Assembly: GCA_021401465.1 (NCBI GenBank)
Contig: JADDMT010000112.1
Location: 25,134-89,133, forward strand
Direction: 5' to 3'
DNA length: 64,000 nucleotides
Source: Teratosphaeria epicoccoides
Taxonomy: Eukaryota > Ascomycota > Dothideomycetes > Mycosphaerellales > Teratosphaeriaceae
The position numbers and the translations under genes were made by a program. Position 1 is the first letter of the stretch. Each line of letters opens with the position of its first letter. Positions 42,223-55,046 of this stretch are shown piece by piece. The notes beneath the pieces are model-generated. The model was not told where the DNA came from, did not search any database, and saw only the letters and a list, made by a program, of their open reading frames with translations.

Positions 42223-45107
42223 ATGGCGTACCACGGTGGAGGAGGTTACGGCGACAGCCATCATACGCTGCATGATCAGCCGTTGGACAATAATGTAAGC
42301 ATCAACAGACAGCAGGTTAATGCCAAGATCAACATCCGTAAACAACTTCCCGTCAATCGGTCACTAACGGCTCTGCAAAACCAGCAGGGCTATCACGGCC
42401 AACGCGACAGCGATGTAGAAGAAGCCCAGCGCTCTCTTCTGAACCCAACCGGCCCTTTTAACGGGCCTTTCGACGATACGCCTAGTCGCGGCATCACACC
42501 GGGCGGTCACGAGGCGACAGGGTACAACCTGGAGGAGTCATACATCGTCGCAGGCGGACACGCACCACCATACAATGGCTATCAGAATGAGGGCTACAGC
42601 TTGGAAGATCCAGGCTATGGCCAACCAGATCGGGTGCCTAGTCCGTACTCCAGAAGCGAGACCGGGAGCACTGAGGCGTGGAGGCAGCGACAGGTGCCCG
42701 GCGGCGCGGCGGCACAGAGCGCGCTGAAGCGCAATGCAACGCGCAAAGTCAAGCTTGTGCAGGGCTCAGTGCTGAGTGCAGACTATCCAGTGCCGTCAGC
42801 TATCCAGAATGCTGTTCAGGCGAAGTACCGGAATGATTTGGAAAGCGGCAGCGAAGAGTTCACCCATCTGCGCTACACAGCCGCAACTTGCGATCCGAAC
42901 GATTTCACGCTCAAGAATGGATACAATCTGCGCCCGGCGATGTATAACAGACACACCGAGCTGCTGATTGCCATCACATACTACAATGAAGACAAAACCC
43001 TTACAGCACGCACACTTCACGGTGTCATGCAGAATATCCGAGAGATCGTCAATATCAAGAAGTCAGAGTTTTGGAACAAAGGTGGCCCAGCATGGCAGAA
43101 GATCGTGGTCTGCCTGGTCTTCGATGGTATCGATCCTTGCGACAAGGGCACCCTCGACGTTTTGGCGACCATCGGCATCTACCAAGATGGTATCATGAAG
43201 AAGGATATCGACGGGAAAGAGACGGTTGCGCACATCTTCGAGTACACCACTCAGCTGTCTGTCACGCCGAATCAGCAGCTCATCCGCCCCCTGGACGACA
43301 GCGCTTCGACTCTGCCGCCCGTGCAGATGATGTTCTGTTTGAAGCAGAAGAACAGCAAGAAGATCAACTCGCATAGATGGCTGTTCACAGCGTTTGGCCG
43401 CATTCTGAATCCAGAAGTCTGCATTCTGCTTGATGCCGGTACAAAGCCGGGACACAAAGCTCTTCTGGCACTCTGGGAAGCCTTTTACAACGATAAGGAC
43501 CTTGGTGGAGCTTGTGGTGAAATCCATGCACTGCTAGGCCGTGGCTGGAAGAACTTGATCAACCCTTTGGTGGCGGTGCAGAACTTCGAATACAAGATCT
43601 CCAACATCCTGGATAAGCCGCTGGAGTCTTCCTTTGGCTATGTCTCTGTGCTGCCGGGTGCCTTCTCGGCCTACCGCTTCCGCGCGATCATGGGCCGTCC
43701 GCTCGAGCAATACTTTCACGGTGATCATACGCTTAGCAAGCAGCTTGGTCCGAAAGGTATCGAGGGCATGAACATCTTCAAGAAGAACATGTTCTTGGCC
43801 GAGGATCGTATTCTGTGTTTTGAGCTAGTGGCCAAGGCTGGCAGCAAATGGCACTTGACATACGTCAAGGCTTCCAAGGGTGAGACTGATGTGCCGGAAG
43901 GTGCTGCAGAGTTCATTGGACAGCGTAGACGTTGGCTGAACGGTTCATTCGCCGCTACGCTCTATTCGCTGATGCATTTCTCGAGGATGTACCGGTCTGG
44001 ACACAACATCATCCGCATGATATTCTTGCACTTCCAGCTGATTTACAACATTGCTAATGTGATCATGACCTGGTTTGCTCTTGGTAAGTGCCAGCCGCCC
44101 GCCACGCTCGACCAATCTATACTGACGTCTCGACAGCCTCCTACTATCTCACGACTGTTGTCATCATGGATCTCGTTGGTACTCCTTCAAACAGCAACGG
44201 AAACCACGCCTTCCCGTTCGGCAACACCGTCACGCCAGTCGTCAACACGGTCCTTAAATACCTCTACCTGGCGTTCCTTCTCCTGCAATTTATACTGGCT
44301 CTGGGCAACCGTCCGAAAGGCAGTCGCTGGTCCTACATCGTGTCATTCTGCGTGTTTGCCCTGATCCAACTTTACATCATAGTCATGTCCATTTACCTTG
44401 TCGTCCACGCCTTCACTTCCAACAACGAAACCGACATCATCATCGACCAAGGTGCCTCCAAGTTCTTCAGCAGTTTCTTCGCTTCGAGCGGACCGGGTAT
44501 CATCATCATCGCGTTGGCAGCCACTTTCGGGCTGTACTGGATCGCATCGATCTTGTACATGGATCCTTGGCACATGTTTACTTCGTGGCCACAGTACATG
44601 TTGGTCGCATCATCTTATATCAACATCCTCAACGTCTACGCCTACTGCAATTGGCACGACGTATCCTGGGGTACCAAGGGTTCCGACAAGGCTGATGCGC
44701 TTCCTTCCGCCAGCACGCAAAAGGCAGCCGACGGCAAAGGCGCAGTCATTGAAGAAATCGACTTGCCGCAAGCAGATATTGACTCGCAATTCGAGCAAAC
44801 TGTCAAGCGTGCCCTGACACCTTATATCGCGCCGAAGGAAGACCAGAAGAAGACGCTTGAAGACTCGTACAAGTCTTTCCGAACGCGTCTCATCACCCTT
44901 TGGATCTTCTCCAACGGTCTCTTGGCCGTGGCTATCACATCAGACAACTTCAACGAGTTTGGCTTCACCACCGGTGCGACGACTAGGACTGCCAATTTCT
45001 TCAGAGCGCTGCTGTGGACTACGGCGGCGTTATCGCTGGTGCGCTTCTTGGGGTGCTTGTGGTTTTTGGGAAAGAGCGGGTTGCTGTGTTGTTTTGCGAG
45101 GAGATAA
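42223..45107 (+). CDS. Chitin synthase, class III-like (two exons)
   Basis: Exons 42223-44083 and 44137-45107, intron 53 nt; 943 residues from MAYHGGGGYG. The cytosolic N-terminus is Gly/Tyr-rich. The catalytic domain (chitin synthase 1 family) runs from RNATRKVKLVQG through ELLIAITYYNEDK, LVFDGIDPCDKG, CILLDAGTKPG and LAEDRILCFEL to the signature QRRRWLNGSF (UDP-GlcNAc transfer, product-binding site). After it come several membrane spans: ASYYLTTVVIMDLVG across the splice, YLYLAFLLLQFILALG, and others to the C-terminus. The N-terminus MAYHG and the overall length suggest class III (ChsB/chs-1), the class important for hyphal growth; the class call is from memory of the family. Confidence 0.92.
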
Positions 45108-47717
45108 GAAGGCCTGGTGCCAAAAGTTGGATTAAGCAATTTACGGCCGAGGTTTTGGAGGAACAATGACGAGATGTCACAACAGTGCCTGATTGCTACA
45201 CCGTATGCATGTTGCTGAGGGACTTCGTTGCATGTGCGGCTTCACGAGGAGGCTATCGGCCTTGTGTCTAAAACAGAACGTTCAAAGTTGCAGTGGGATG
45301 GTATGTAGCATGAGTACCCCTCTTGCGCACACCCCTGATGAGTAATTAATGTTGACGGCTCACGCTTTTGACGGCTCAAATTGACCCATCACGCTCAACA
45401 GCGAGTCCATGTTGACAAGCAACATCCGAGATAAGGGTGATTGGGGGACGCGTTTGACAACGAAGTCAGTCGTCGACGTCAATGCAGCCATGATTACCAC
45501 AAATATCACTGCCAGTGACGCGAGTCTTGAGCTCTCGGTATGTATGCTAGAGTATTCGGCTATCATAGGGACTACTCACCGGCATGGTCTGCTCCTCCCG
45601 TCACCAGCAACGGCGGCGGGCCGTCTTCAAAATTCATCGCCGGTGAGCCATCGATGGATCTCTTGGGTACTGCTGCAGAGCCCTAATGCGTGTTGAAGTT
45701 GCAGCTCAGTGATAGGTCAAGCAGTGGGCGATCGATCGAGTTTGGCGTCTGAGTCTGTCGACGGCTTGGCTCGCTGGTGACTCTGTTATCGAAACACCCT
45801 ATCAACGGGATATCTGGCCGACAGTACCAAGACACGTGCAGGGTGAACTATCCGTCATCGTTGCGTTCAGATGATGTTTACCTAGTCCAGCCTCCTCCGA
45901 CAACCCCGTTCACAATCGAGGCATTACATACATGCCATCATTCTTTGCCAGCATTCATTGGATGGTTGATCGGACAACGCGTTGGAGACCGGTGGTGAAT
46001 GCGCGGTGGTCGGCCCGCAGCCTAATGTAAGAGAGGTTCAGGATGGGCAAATCGATTCTGATTTCATTCTGGTCGAGTGGCTGGGATACCTCTGGTCCCA
46101 ACTTGTTGCATAGCGCTGTGACAGAGGTCAGCTAGTGCTTTTAGTTTTGCTTTCGCTCTGTCATTTGGTCCAGACAGGCAGTGATTCGAATGCCACTTTC
46201 CTGGAGTCGGGCTTTATGAGTAAGTAGCGCTCTGGCGCTCTTGAAACGCATGTGATGGTGCAACAAGCACTCTCACAGGTCTTCTGCGGTTGCCACGAGC
46301 GTTCAAGCATGTTCTCTGGATGTTGACATGGCTGAGGGCCCAGGCTTATTTGGACCGTGATGAGTGAGTGAGCTTACTTCTGGTTGTCTTGATGGATTAT
46401 TGGGCCTACTTTACCTATCTTGAATAAATGCAATCGGGTTTACTTTCCAATCTCGAGTCGACCACATGATCACATGCTGTGAGCGTTCAGTATAAGCTCA
46501 ACTCATTTGCCTTTCCGCTCAATTGACACTATACCACCCTCAACATCATTTGCTCATGACACAGTATCCACCGATACATTCGCCGTCGACTCGATAATGG
46601 ATCACCAGAAAGTAGCCATGAACAAGCACCGCAGAAGGTTGATAAATCGCGAACATAATAAGGACAATCTGCTCTCGTACTCGGGCTGAGCTGCCTGGTC
46701 CGAGCAGAGAGAGGAATAAAACACTTTCCCTCCGGCGCCGTCAAAAATTCAAGGATATGCTCAACGACGCGAGCACGCCTGGCCCCGCCGACCTCACCAA
46801 GCAAGCCTTCGATCCATATCAATCCATCGCATTGGACGCGGACGATCTGGTTGAGAAAGGCGCGCGCCCCCCGGATCATCCGCACGACCTGGTTCAGAGA
46901 TATTGAAAAGCACCAATCATTATTCAAATCTAAACTGTGCGTGCTCACTATCAAGCTTCTGGCCCCGACCGGCCGCAGCCAAGGCCAGCAAGCATATCTT
47001 GTTGCGGTGAAGGAGGCGCAATCTGCTACGGCAAATACGCCTTTCTTGGCTCGCGAACAGGATATCACGCTGTACATGCAAGGTCAAGGTATTGGGTTCC
47101 CGGAGTGGCTAATTGCTTTTTTAGTCACTGCAATCGCCGGCTCCGATGGTCAAGGAGTGACTGTAGTGATCGAGAGCTGTAAAAAGTCTTGCTATAGAAC
47201 GTCTTAGCGACAAATCCCGACATAAAGGTGAAGCATCTGTCTTGCTTGGGGAAAATAGGACGGCATGCCTGAAGCTCATCTGCAATCAAGTTACGGTATC
47301 TCTCGTCAAATAGTCGCTACCAGACTTGCCCACTTGTCGTTTGGCCATATGATCGCGATCGATAGAGGCATTGACGGGTCGCATCGCCCTGGAGTACCTG
47401 AAACCGCCAAAATTGATATGCTGCGCCGCGTTCTTTGCCCGCGCAATCCGACTGGCTGTACAGCCCGAGAGTGTGAGCCTGGAGATGGCCTAGATGCCTT
47501 GCATTTTACACAGCCAGAAGGTGGCCTCCGTCGGTGGCCTCCGTCGGTCTCCGCGGCGCAGACAGTAAAAGCGCAACATTCCCAGGAGCACCATATTATA
47601 TTTTAAAGGAGCAGCAGCCTCAACCGCAATCCTGTCTTCCTCAAAAACCACCTCAAGGCTGGCCCGAAATCGTGTGACACAACGCCGACGGCCTGGATCA
47701 TCACCCAGCAGACAACA
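45108..47717. other. Long gene-poor region
   Basis: About 2.6 kb without a supported gene. Near 46,710-46,905 one plus-strand frame gives an acidic, helical-looking segment (RRRQKFKDMLNDAST) that ends at a stop. It may be the relic of a gene, but I recognise no family. A 13-bp unit (GTGGCCTCCGTCG) is repeated twice at 47,521-47,546. Confidence 0.4.
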
Positions 47718-48081
47718 ATGCACCTCCTCTCCACGCTCTTCGCCACCCTCGCCGCCACTGTCCTAACCTCGTGAGTCCCGACCGCTCACTCCTAACCTTC
47801 CACATCAACACTAACCCTATCCTCTCTCGAACAGCGCAACAACGACCAAGCAGTGCGGTGCCGTGGACACGAAAACATCCAGGTATGATCCGTCAGGATA
47901 CTACACGTCGCTCTGGACGCAGAATGCATGCCAAGAGGTTAGCGGCACGATTACGGGCATGGGCAATGCAAAGTGTTGTGCCTTCGAGGACCTCCCCTCG
48001 GGGATCATGAACAAGGGTTTCAACGATGTGTGTGGCTGGCAGTTCCATGATGCGTATAAGGGTTTGGCGCAGGGGTGTTGA
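47718..48081 (+). CDS. Small secreted Cys-rich protein (two exons), effector-like
   Basis: Exons 47718-47770 and 47835-48081, with a 64-nt intron (GTGAGT donor, AACAG acceptor); 99 residues. It starts MHLLSTLFATLAATVLTS, a signal peptide that covers exon 1 exactly. The mature protein has six Cys (KQCGA, NACQE, KCCAF, VCGW, QGC at the end), compatible with three disulfides, and no Lys/Arg-rich low complexity. The gene is the last one before the retrotransposon island, about 640 bp from its edge. No known domain. Effector-like features are visible; a role in host interaction is only inference. Confidence 0.65.
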
Positions 48082-48275
48082 GCGGAAAGGGCTGGTGGCA
48101 AGACTGGCGAGGCAAAGAGGTCAAGAAGAGACGAGTAAGCTATCAGCATCATATCCCGTCTTTGTGTCTCTCCGTAATCTTCCACGTGCAATTATCACCC
48201 CACAATCACCCCACAGGATTCCCAAAATCCAGATTGAACGCCATGTCAAGCTGACTGCCGCACGCACTCACTCAA

Positions 48276-48512
48276 TCATAATATCCGACGCCCCAACTGA
48301 TAGCAACTATACAACTGATTCCCCTTCTCCCGTTCGCGGTCCATCCAATCATACGGCCACAGCACCAAATGGCCTCGCACCAACTTCAGCAGCTCCTTTG
48401 CCTTCCCCCTCTTAAGCACATTTTCCACACCCATCGCCGCAGCAGCCTCCACTCTCGACGCCTTGGTGCCGGGTTCGTGGATTTGCGTTTGCTGTCGCTC
48501 TTTTCGAGCCAA
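48276..48512 (-). CDS. Unrecognised short coding fragment
   Basis: A 78-codon minus-strand frame with gene-like codon use, containing LLKLVRGHLVLWPYDWMDRE and ending GRRIL. The frame opens at a TTG; the first ATG inside it is at 48434, so if real it is either a 52-residue protein or the last exon of a gene whose start I cannot place. The Trp/Pro/Tyr-rich segment looks conserved in style, but I do not recognise the family. Confidence 0.25.
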   Translation of the reverse strand: MARKERQQTQIHEPGTKASRVEAAAAMGVENVLKRGKAKELLKLVRGHLVLWPYDWMDREREKGNQLYSCYQLGRRIL

Positions 48513-48720
48513 GCAGCAGCGGTCGTGTTGTTGGTGCTCTGAGTCTCTATGGTTTCTGGTACTTAGTTGCGCGACTCGCTGTACTACACTGTTCGCGCAC
48601 GGGATACCGCGACATCGGGTGGCGAGTTCATGGACTCTTTCGTCGGCGGCGCAGCAATTTGATTCTCGTCGCCAGGTCCAGCGGCTACTCTGGCCGCCTT
48701 TTATCTCATAATCGCTACAA

Positions 48721-49257
48721 TCACTTCCCTAGGTCACCCTCCTATGTTAACATAGCTAGCTATATTATAGAAACTAATAAAGGCAAGCTAGCTATTAATC
48801 TATATAACGAATGTACTAAGTGTTAAAATAAACGGTTAAATTGCGCTTAGGAGTAGCAACTAAAGAGGTGCTAACTAGGGACTAGTATTATACATATATG
48901 TGTTAAGTATTACATCTTGTCCTAGTTAGAGGGGAGAAGAAATTCTTCTTACCTCTACTAAGAATGTAGGGTTACCTAACTAGTCTTAGTTGCTACCTAA
49001 GGCTACACATGACTTAGGTGTTACCTGAGGCTCCTTATAGCCTAGGCTAATCCTTTCTCCTACTAGCATGTAACTGCCTAATTTAACACTTGTTAAATTA
49101 AGTCCTTAAATACAGGCAATAGATTTACGCATAGGAAGTAGCTATAGAATGAATATATTATGTCAGGTATGTTAAAATGTAATAGGTAGTTACATACTAG
49201 CTATACTAAGTTAGTAGGAGTTAGAGTCAGGCAGGACCCTGACTCTAACCTCTCTGA
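48721..49257. repeat. Left edge of RIP-damaged repeat island
   Basis: From about 48,721 the sequence changes abruptly from gene-like composition to TA-, CTAG- and TTAG-rich sequence with no coding frames. It includes a 61-nt arm (49,110-49,170) that recurs inverted at 56,281-56,341, and a 12-bp hairpin (49,220-49,249) just left of the Gypsy insertion. This is probably the left half of an older repeat into which the chromovirus inserted. Confidence 0.7.
49110..49170 (+). repeat. Inverted repeat, left arm
   Basis: 61 nt matching the reverse complement of 56,281-56,341 with two differences, both C/T at CA sites. The two arms flank the Gypsy element together with short remains of the target, so the element landed inside an inverted-repeat structure. 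Confidence 0.85.
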
Positions 49258-49698
49258 TATCATGAGTGTTAGGAGTACTACAGGTTTCAGGATCATGAGA
49301 GTCCTAAGTGCTATAAGTTATAGGCATAGTCATAGGAGAAAGGATCTGTCACGTGAGGACAGATCCCTAGATCTATAGGGTTAGTCTACAGATCTATAGG
49401 CCTATAAGGAAGAAGGGATCTGTCATGAGATAATAGACCCTTAGATCTATAGGGTTAGTCTATAGATCTACAGACATAGATCTGTTAGGTCTGTTAACAG
49501 ATCTAACAGAGCTACTCTGTCTCTCTAGTATATAGGGATAGCTTTAGGACAGGTAGTTAGGAGCTTCGTGCTTAATTTAATTCCCTTTCCCTAGGGGATA
49601 CTTAGTTACAAGGTTAACTACTATTGTCGATATTCTTCATAGCTCTGCGAGTCTAATACCTAGTTACCTTCCTGCTATTAGTACCTACCCTTATAACA
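49258..49698 (+). repeat. 5' LTR of Gypsy element 1
   Basis: Starts TATCATGAG (TGT in the 3' LTR, here one G-to-A change) and ends TTATAACA. Contains an internal tandem duplication of about 74 bp (starting 49,342 and 49,416), each unit with an AGATCT...AGATCT inverted repeat, and a TATATA box at 49529-49534. Confidence 0.93.
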
Positions 49699-49708
49699 TT
49701 TTAAGCAC
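49529..49708 (+). promoter_or_regulatory. LTR TATA box and probable self-priming site
   Basis: TATATA at 49529-49534. About 39 nt downstream is GTGCTTAA (49568-49575). Directly after the LTR end, TTTTAAGCAC (49699-49708) contains the exact reverse complement of those eight bases. No TGG-type tRNA primer site follows the LTR. If transcription starts near 49,568, the RNA 5' end could fold back and prime minus-strand synthesis, as in Tf1-type elements. The complementarity is visible; self-priming is inferred. Confidence 0.45.
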
Positions 49709-49929
49709 TACTTCTAAGGAAGCATTAGGGGACTCGTTAAGCGCTTGACATATACCTATGTCAAGTAGTTCTTTAGCTATTAGTTTAACTTCTAGCGATA
49801 ATTAACTAACACTATAAGAACAAGTTGCTACTATACCTTAAATTACGTAGTAGCTCGAATCCATTTACCTTAGCAAGATAGCTCTAGCATCTGTCGCAGG
49901 TTTAACTACTAGGAATAGACATGGCAATA

Positions 49930-51580
49930 ACAGCTTCAAGATAGGAAGCCCTACAGAGTTCACAGGACAACGATCTCAGGTCGAGATGTTTATCCTATAA
50001 TGCTAGTTAGCATTTAACGTAGATACAGAACAGTTTATAACACATCATAAGCGAATGATGTACATTATCTCTTACCTAAAGGGACTAGCGTTCGAGTTTA
50101 TCTAGCCTCATCTAACAGATTATCTGGATCATGTTAGCAACGTCAAAGCTAGGAAGACGACAACTAGGGAGATTCTTAACTTAGACAAGTCTTTGTTTAA
50201 GGCATTACGCGAAGCTTTTAGGCTTAGTAATGAGCAACAAGAGGCTAAGAGAGCTCTCCTAGGGATCTAGCAGAAGGGTTCCGCTATTAAGTACTACGCG
50301 GACTTTTAGACCCTCTCTGCTCAAGTCGACTAGAATGATAATGCTTTAGCTACTTAGTTCTACTAGGGACTAAAGGAGACGGTTAAAGACGAAATTGCCT
50401 GAGGAGATCGGCTAACGACATTCAAGGAAATGAGCGATCTCGCGATTAGAGTCGATAATCGCATCTAGGAACGACAGCAAGAATGACAACATAGAAATCG
50501 TAAGCTAGCACAGGCTAACCATAAGGTCTAACGATTAGCACTAAAATAGCGAAGCGATTACTATAGTCTCTAACCTATAGAGTTAGATGCGACTAAGGGG
50601 CGTCTAAGGAATAGACCCTAAGGAAAGCCGCGGAAGGGCTCTCCTCCCTAGAATAGTCTGAAGAAGCCATTTGACAAGAGTAATCTCAAGTGCCATAACT
50701 GTAGAAAGAAAGGACACTTTGCCTGCGAGTGTTTTGCTAAGAAGTAACGACAGGAACTGCCTAGGATAGAGCAGGCTTACGCGACAACAACAGCGCCTTA
50801 GCAAAAGGCCGCCGCTACTCGAGAACCGGACTATGCCGCACTTACTTAGACTATGTGCTATGACGACAATTGTCGAATTCACATGAGTGATAAAGATAGT
50901 TCCGGATAGTACCCTAGCTAAAACAAGGCATAGTCGATCTGTGCGCTAAGGGGTACACCTTCTAGTGCGACAGTCCTGAGGCAACAGGAGCTAGAAGAAG
51001 AAGAAGAAGGTTCGGACGACAGCTACGAGATTGTCGAAGCCGTCATTCCTGATTCTAAGGAAGACAAGAGCATAGAGCGATAGGCTATGCTGCTACATGA
51101 CATCAGGCTTAATATTATCCGAATCATACAGAACTAGTAGGCTTAGGCTTGCCTATGGATTAATAGAGTACAACATGTCGACTAGCTTTAGTATGACGAA
51201 CTAGCCGACTATATGCGACGACACCTGAGGAGACTACTAGTTGTAGCTTAACCTCACGCGCATCAGAAGGTTGTCCAAGAAATTGTACTGTTTAGGGTAG
51301 AGTTTACGCCCTAGGGAGGCTACCTAACCTACGAAGGTATTCAGATTCCACGAGCGCTACGACTCCGAGTCTATTACTTAAAGATAGAGTACGTAAGAAA
51401 CGCGCAGGAATAGCGAGGCTAAGAGCGAGAACGACCTCTTAGGCCAGAGAACGGTAACGCTCAGAGAAGGAGCCGAGACTACACGATCCCTGAACTAGTC
51501 CGTGAAGACAGTTATTCGGGAAACGACAAGGTCCGCCGGAATTAGACCTACGGACAGACTAGATAGGGCTACAACGATGT
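49930..51580 (+). pseudogene. gag of Gypsy element 1 (degenerate)
   Basis: The retrotransposon gag frame starts before SPTEFTGQRSQVEMFI and continues through FITHHKRMMYIISYLKGLAFEF and ILNLDKSLFKALREAF. The nucleocapsid zinc knuckle CHNCRKKGHFACEC (C-x2-C-x4-H-x4-C, about 50,691-50,732) lies downstream. An acidic linker (ELEEEEEGSDDSYEIVEAV) follows. TAG codons interrupt the frame at expected Gln and Trp positions. The exact start is not placed. Confidence 0.8.
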
Positions 51581-51589
51581 GCCGCGATT

Positions 51590-54500
51590 AGCGCTAGATA
51601 CACGAACAACCTTAGAGTATAGGTGCACATTAACGAGACGCTAGCTATGGCCTTAATAGATTCAGGATGTACTAGAATCTTCATGACGCCTAAGTTCGCT
51701 AGGACAGCTAGGATAAAGCTACAGGCGAAGACGAATGCTTTCTCGCTACAAGCGATTAACGGAAAGCCGGTTACGTACAACCAAGGAATAGTTGACGAAG
51801 AGACTAAGATAATGCCTCTACGGATAGGACGCTACTAAGAGATGCTCTAGTTCGACATTACAGAGTCACTAGGCTTAGATGTAGTACTAGGGTTACTATG
51901 GCTAAGAAACGCTAACCCCTATATCGACTAGAAGAATGAGAGGATCTAGTTCCCGGAACTCTTAAGATCGATACCTCTACCTGTAGTACACGACGCACTA
52001 GGCAAGATCGAAATATGTGTTATGACTTCAAGCGAGATAGTAGCCGCTATTAAGGATCCAGAACAGGAAGTGCACGTCCTATAGGTTAAAGCGACGCAAA
52101 TAGAAGTCAGGGTCGAATTCATAGTTCCTAATGAGTATAAAGAGTTCGCTACTCTTTTCGAGGAAGAACCCGACTAAGAAGCTCTGCTAGAACACTAGGA
52201 GTAGGACTACAGGATACCCTTACTCCCTAGCAAGACACTAACGAAGCAATTAGTTCGCCTGTTATTAGCAGCGAAACTAGAGATTCTCTGGAAATACCTA
52301 GAAGACAACCTCTAGAAAGGCTTCATCCGCGAGTCGTAGTCCCTAGCCAGATATCCGATCCTGTTTGTGCCTAAGGGGGAAGATAACTAGCGACTCTACG
52401 TAGATTATTGTAGATTAAACGACATCATGATAAAGAATAGTTATCCGCTTCCTTTGCTCTCGGAATTACAGGACTGCCTGCAAGGAGCAATGTAGTTCTC
52501 GAAGTTTGACATACCTAGAGTATATAACCGAATTCGAATTAAGGAAGGTGAAGAATAGAAGACTACGTTCCGAACTAGGTTCGGACACTACAAACAAGTA
52601 CATAGTCATGCCATTTAGGTTAACAAATGCCCTAGCTACATAGCAGGCATTTATTAATAACGTGCTACGAGAGTACCTTAACGTCTTTGTAGTTATATAC
52701 CTAGACGACATCCTTGTCTACTCCCGGACGATCGAAGAGCATAGGACTCACGTACAAAAGGTACTTCAGAAACTCTAGGATTACTAGTTAAAGGTTAAGC
52801 CTTAGAAGAGCGAGTTTCATAAGCAGGAAGTGCAATTCCTTAGCTACATAGTAGCATAGAATAGAATCAAGATAGACACTAAGAAAGTCTAAGTCGTAAA
52901 AGAGTAGCCTACGCCGACTAATGTTAAGGAAGTATAGTCCTTCCTTAGGTTCGCTAACTTCTACTGACGATTTGTAGCAAACTATTCGAAGATTACGGCA
53001 CTACTTACGACTCTTACTACGAAGGATACGCTATTCGTGTAGGACAATGCCTAACGGAATGCCTTCAAGGAACTTAAGCGACGATTCACAGATTAGCTAA
53101 TCTTACTTGTATTCAACCTGGATAAGCCTATCATAGTCGAAACAGATGCCTCCGACGTAGCGCTCGGGGCATGCTTAAGTCAACTAGGACCGAGTAGACG
53201 ACTACAGTCAGTCGCCTACTACTCGAGGAAATTGTCTAGACCTGAACTCTAATACGACGTCCACGACAAAGAACTTCTAGCTATAGTAGACGCCTACAAG
53301 GCCTGGCGAGTCTACTTAGAAGGTTCTAAGCACTAGGTCATAGTCTACACAGACCATAAGAACTTGCGATACTTCATAACGACGAAAGAGTTAAACTGAC
53401 GACAGGTTCGGTAGAGTGAGGAGCTCTCTAGTTTTAACTGCAAGATTGTCTATTACAAGGGGACCGATAATACACGCGCCGATGCACTTAGCCGCCAGAC
53501 AGACTACATAAAGGGCGTGAAGCAGGAGAAACATGCTGTTCTCTAGGAAAATAGCGATAGCACGCTAGGAGTCAACTAACTCGCGGCTATGACTGTCACA
53601 TAGACTAGTGAATTTCAGGACGACCTGAAGAACGCGCTAGTCTACGACCTAACTGTACTCGCTGTCCGCGACGACATTAATAGACAGGAGGATTAGGAAG
53701 ACGAAGACAGAATCCTTCTGTTTTAAGGATTAGTATACGTGCTAACGTCTTTACGATTAGAGCTACTACGACTCCGACATGACGTACCTTAGGCGGGACA
53801 CCTGGGAGTGTCTAAAATGAAGCAAATTCTCTGACAAGAATATTACTTCCCTAGGATGAGCAAGGCAATCAAGGACTACGTCTGTCGATGTGTAACTTAC
53901 TAACGAAGTAAGCATGACCGTCACAAACCATATAGGCTACTACGACTACTTAAGGTACCTTAACGGCTATAGGAGTCGCTCGCCATGGATTTCATCGTTA
54001 AACTACCTTAGTCGAGAGAACCCGCTACGAATGAGTTCTTCGACAGGATCATAGTAGTAGTTAACTAATTCACTAAGTTTAGGAAGTTTATCCCTTACCG
54101 CGAAGACTTTAAGACTAAAGATATTACGCATGTCTTCATTAAATAGGTAGTAGTACTACACGGTATGCTACAGGACCTAGTAACAGATCGAGGATCCGTG
54201 TTTACCTCTAACTTCTAGAGAGCCCTAATAAGGCAATTCTAGGTCAGACATCAACTAAGTACTTCCTTCTACCCTTAGACAGATAGACAGACAGAACGTC
54301 TAAATCAGACGTTAGAATAGTACCTTCGATCCTATGTGAATAGGGACTAGAACAACTAGGTAGAGTTGTTGCTAATAGCATAGCTTGCGTATAATAGTAC
54401 GCTAGCAGAGTCGACAGGACTCTTGCCTTTTTAGATGGCATATAGATTAGCTATAGAAGACATTCTAGATGTCTTAGCTAGTAATCCGAACCTAGTAGTA

Positions 54501-55046
54501 CTCAGACGAGTAGAACATCTACGCCGACTACAAACAGAAGCACGACTCGACCTGTAGTTCTATTAGTAGAACATAGCATGGTACGCGAATCGTAAGAGAA
54601 TTAAGGGACTAATTCTAAAGGAGGGGGACAAGGTATATCTCCTCTGCCGTCACATCAAATCAGACAAGCCGAGTAAAAAACTAGACGCTGTAAAACTAGG
54701 ACCATTTAGGATCAAGGCCAAGAAAGGACTAGTTAATTTTGAGTTACAGCTACCTAAGCAGATGAGAATATACCCTGTGTTCTATGTCTCTCTGCTAGAA
54801 CAAGCAGCGCTAGACGCCGCACTATAAACAGAACCCTTACTACTCGACCCTAAAGTAGAAGAACCGGAGTACACTGTCGAAAAGGTTGTTGACACTCGCT
54901 AGCAGGACAGACAGCGAGAGTACTTAGTAAAATGGGAAGGATATAGGAGTACCGAGAACACCTAGGAACCCCTAGAACATCTGCGAAACTGTTAGCAAAA
55001 GATACGGAGTTTCGAGAAAGGAACGAACCTAGGAAGAAGATCCTAA
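51590..55046 (+). pseudogene. pol of Gypsy element 1 (protease-RT-RNase H-integrase-chromodomain, degenerate)
   Basis: Retropepsin ALIDSGCTRIFM near 51,645; RT from about 52,240 (PILFVPKGEDN, RLYVDYCRLNDI, and the catalytic YLDDILVYS at 52,698); RNase H (VETDASDVALGACLSQLG, IVYTDHKNLRYF); integrase with an H-H-C-C region (about 53,770-53,905), MDFIVKLP and TDRGSVFTSNF; and a chromodomain at about 54,870-54,990 (REYLVKWEGYRSTENT). The reading frame shifts by one near 52,590. Between 52,890 and 55,046 I tallied about 27 TAG, 9 TAA and 3 TGA stops by hand. The stop at 55044 ends the frame inside the 3' end of the antisense ORF. Confidence 0.9.

Noticed and set aside
46529..47077. A 182-codon minus-strand frame
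   Set aside because: No recognised motif; plus-strand frames over the same place look equally gene-like and are also broken.
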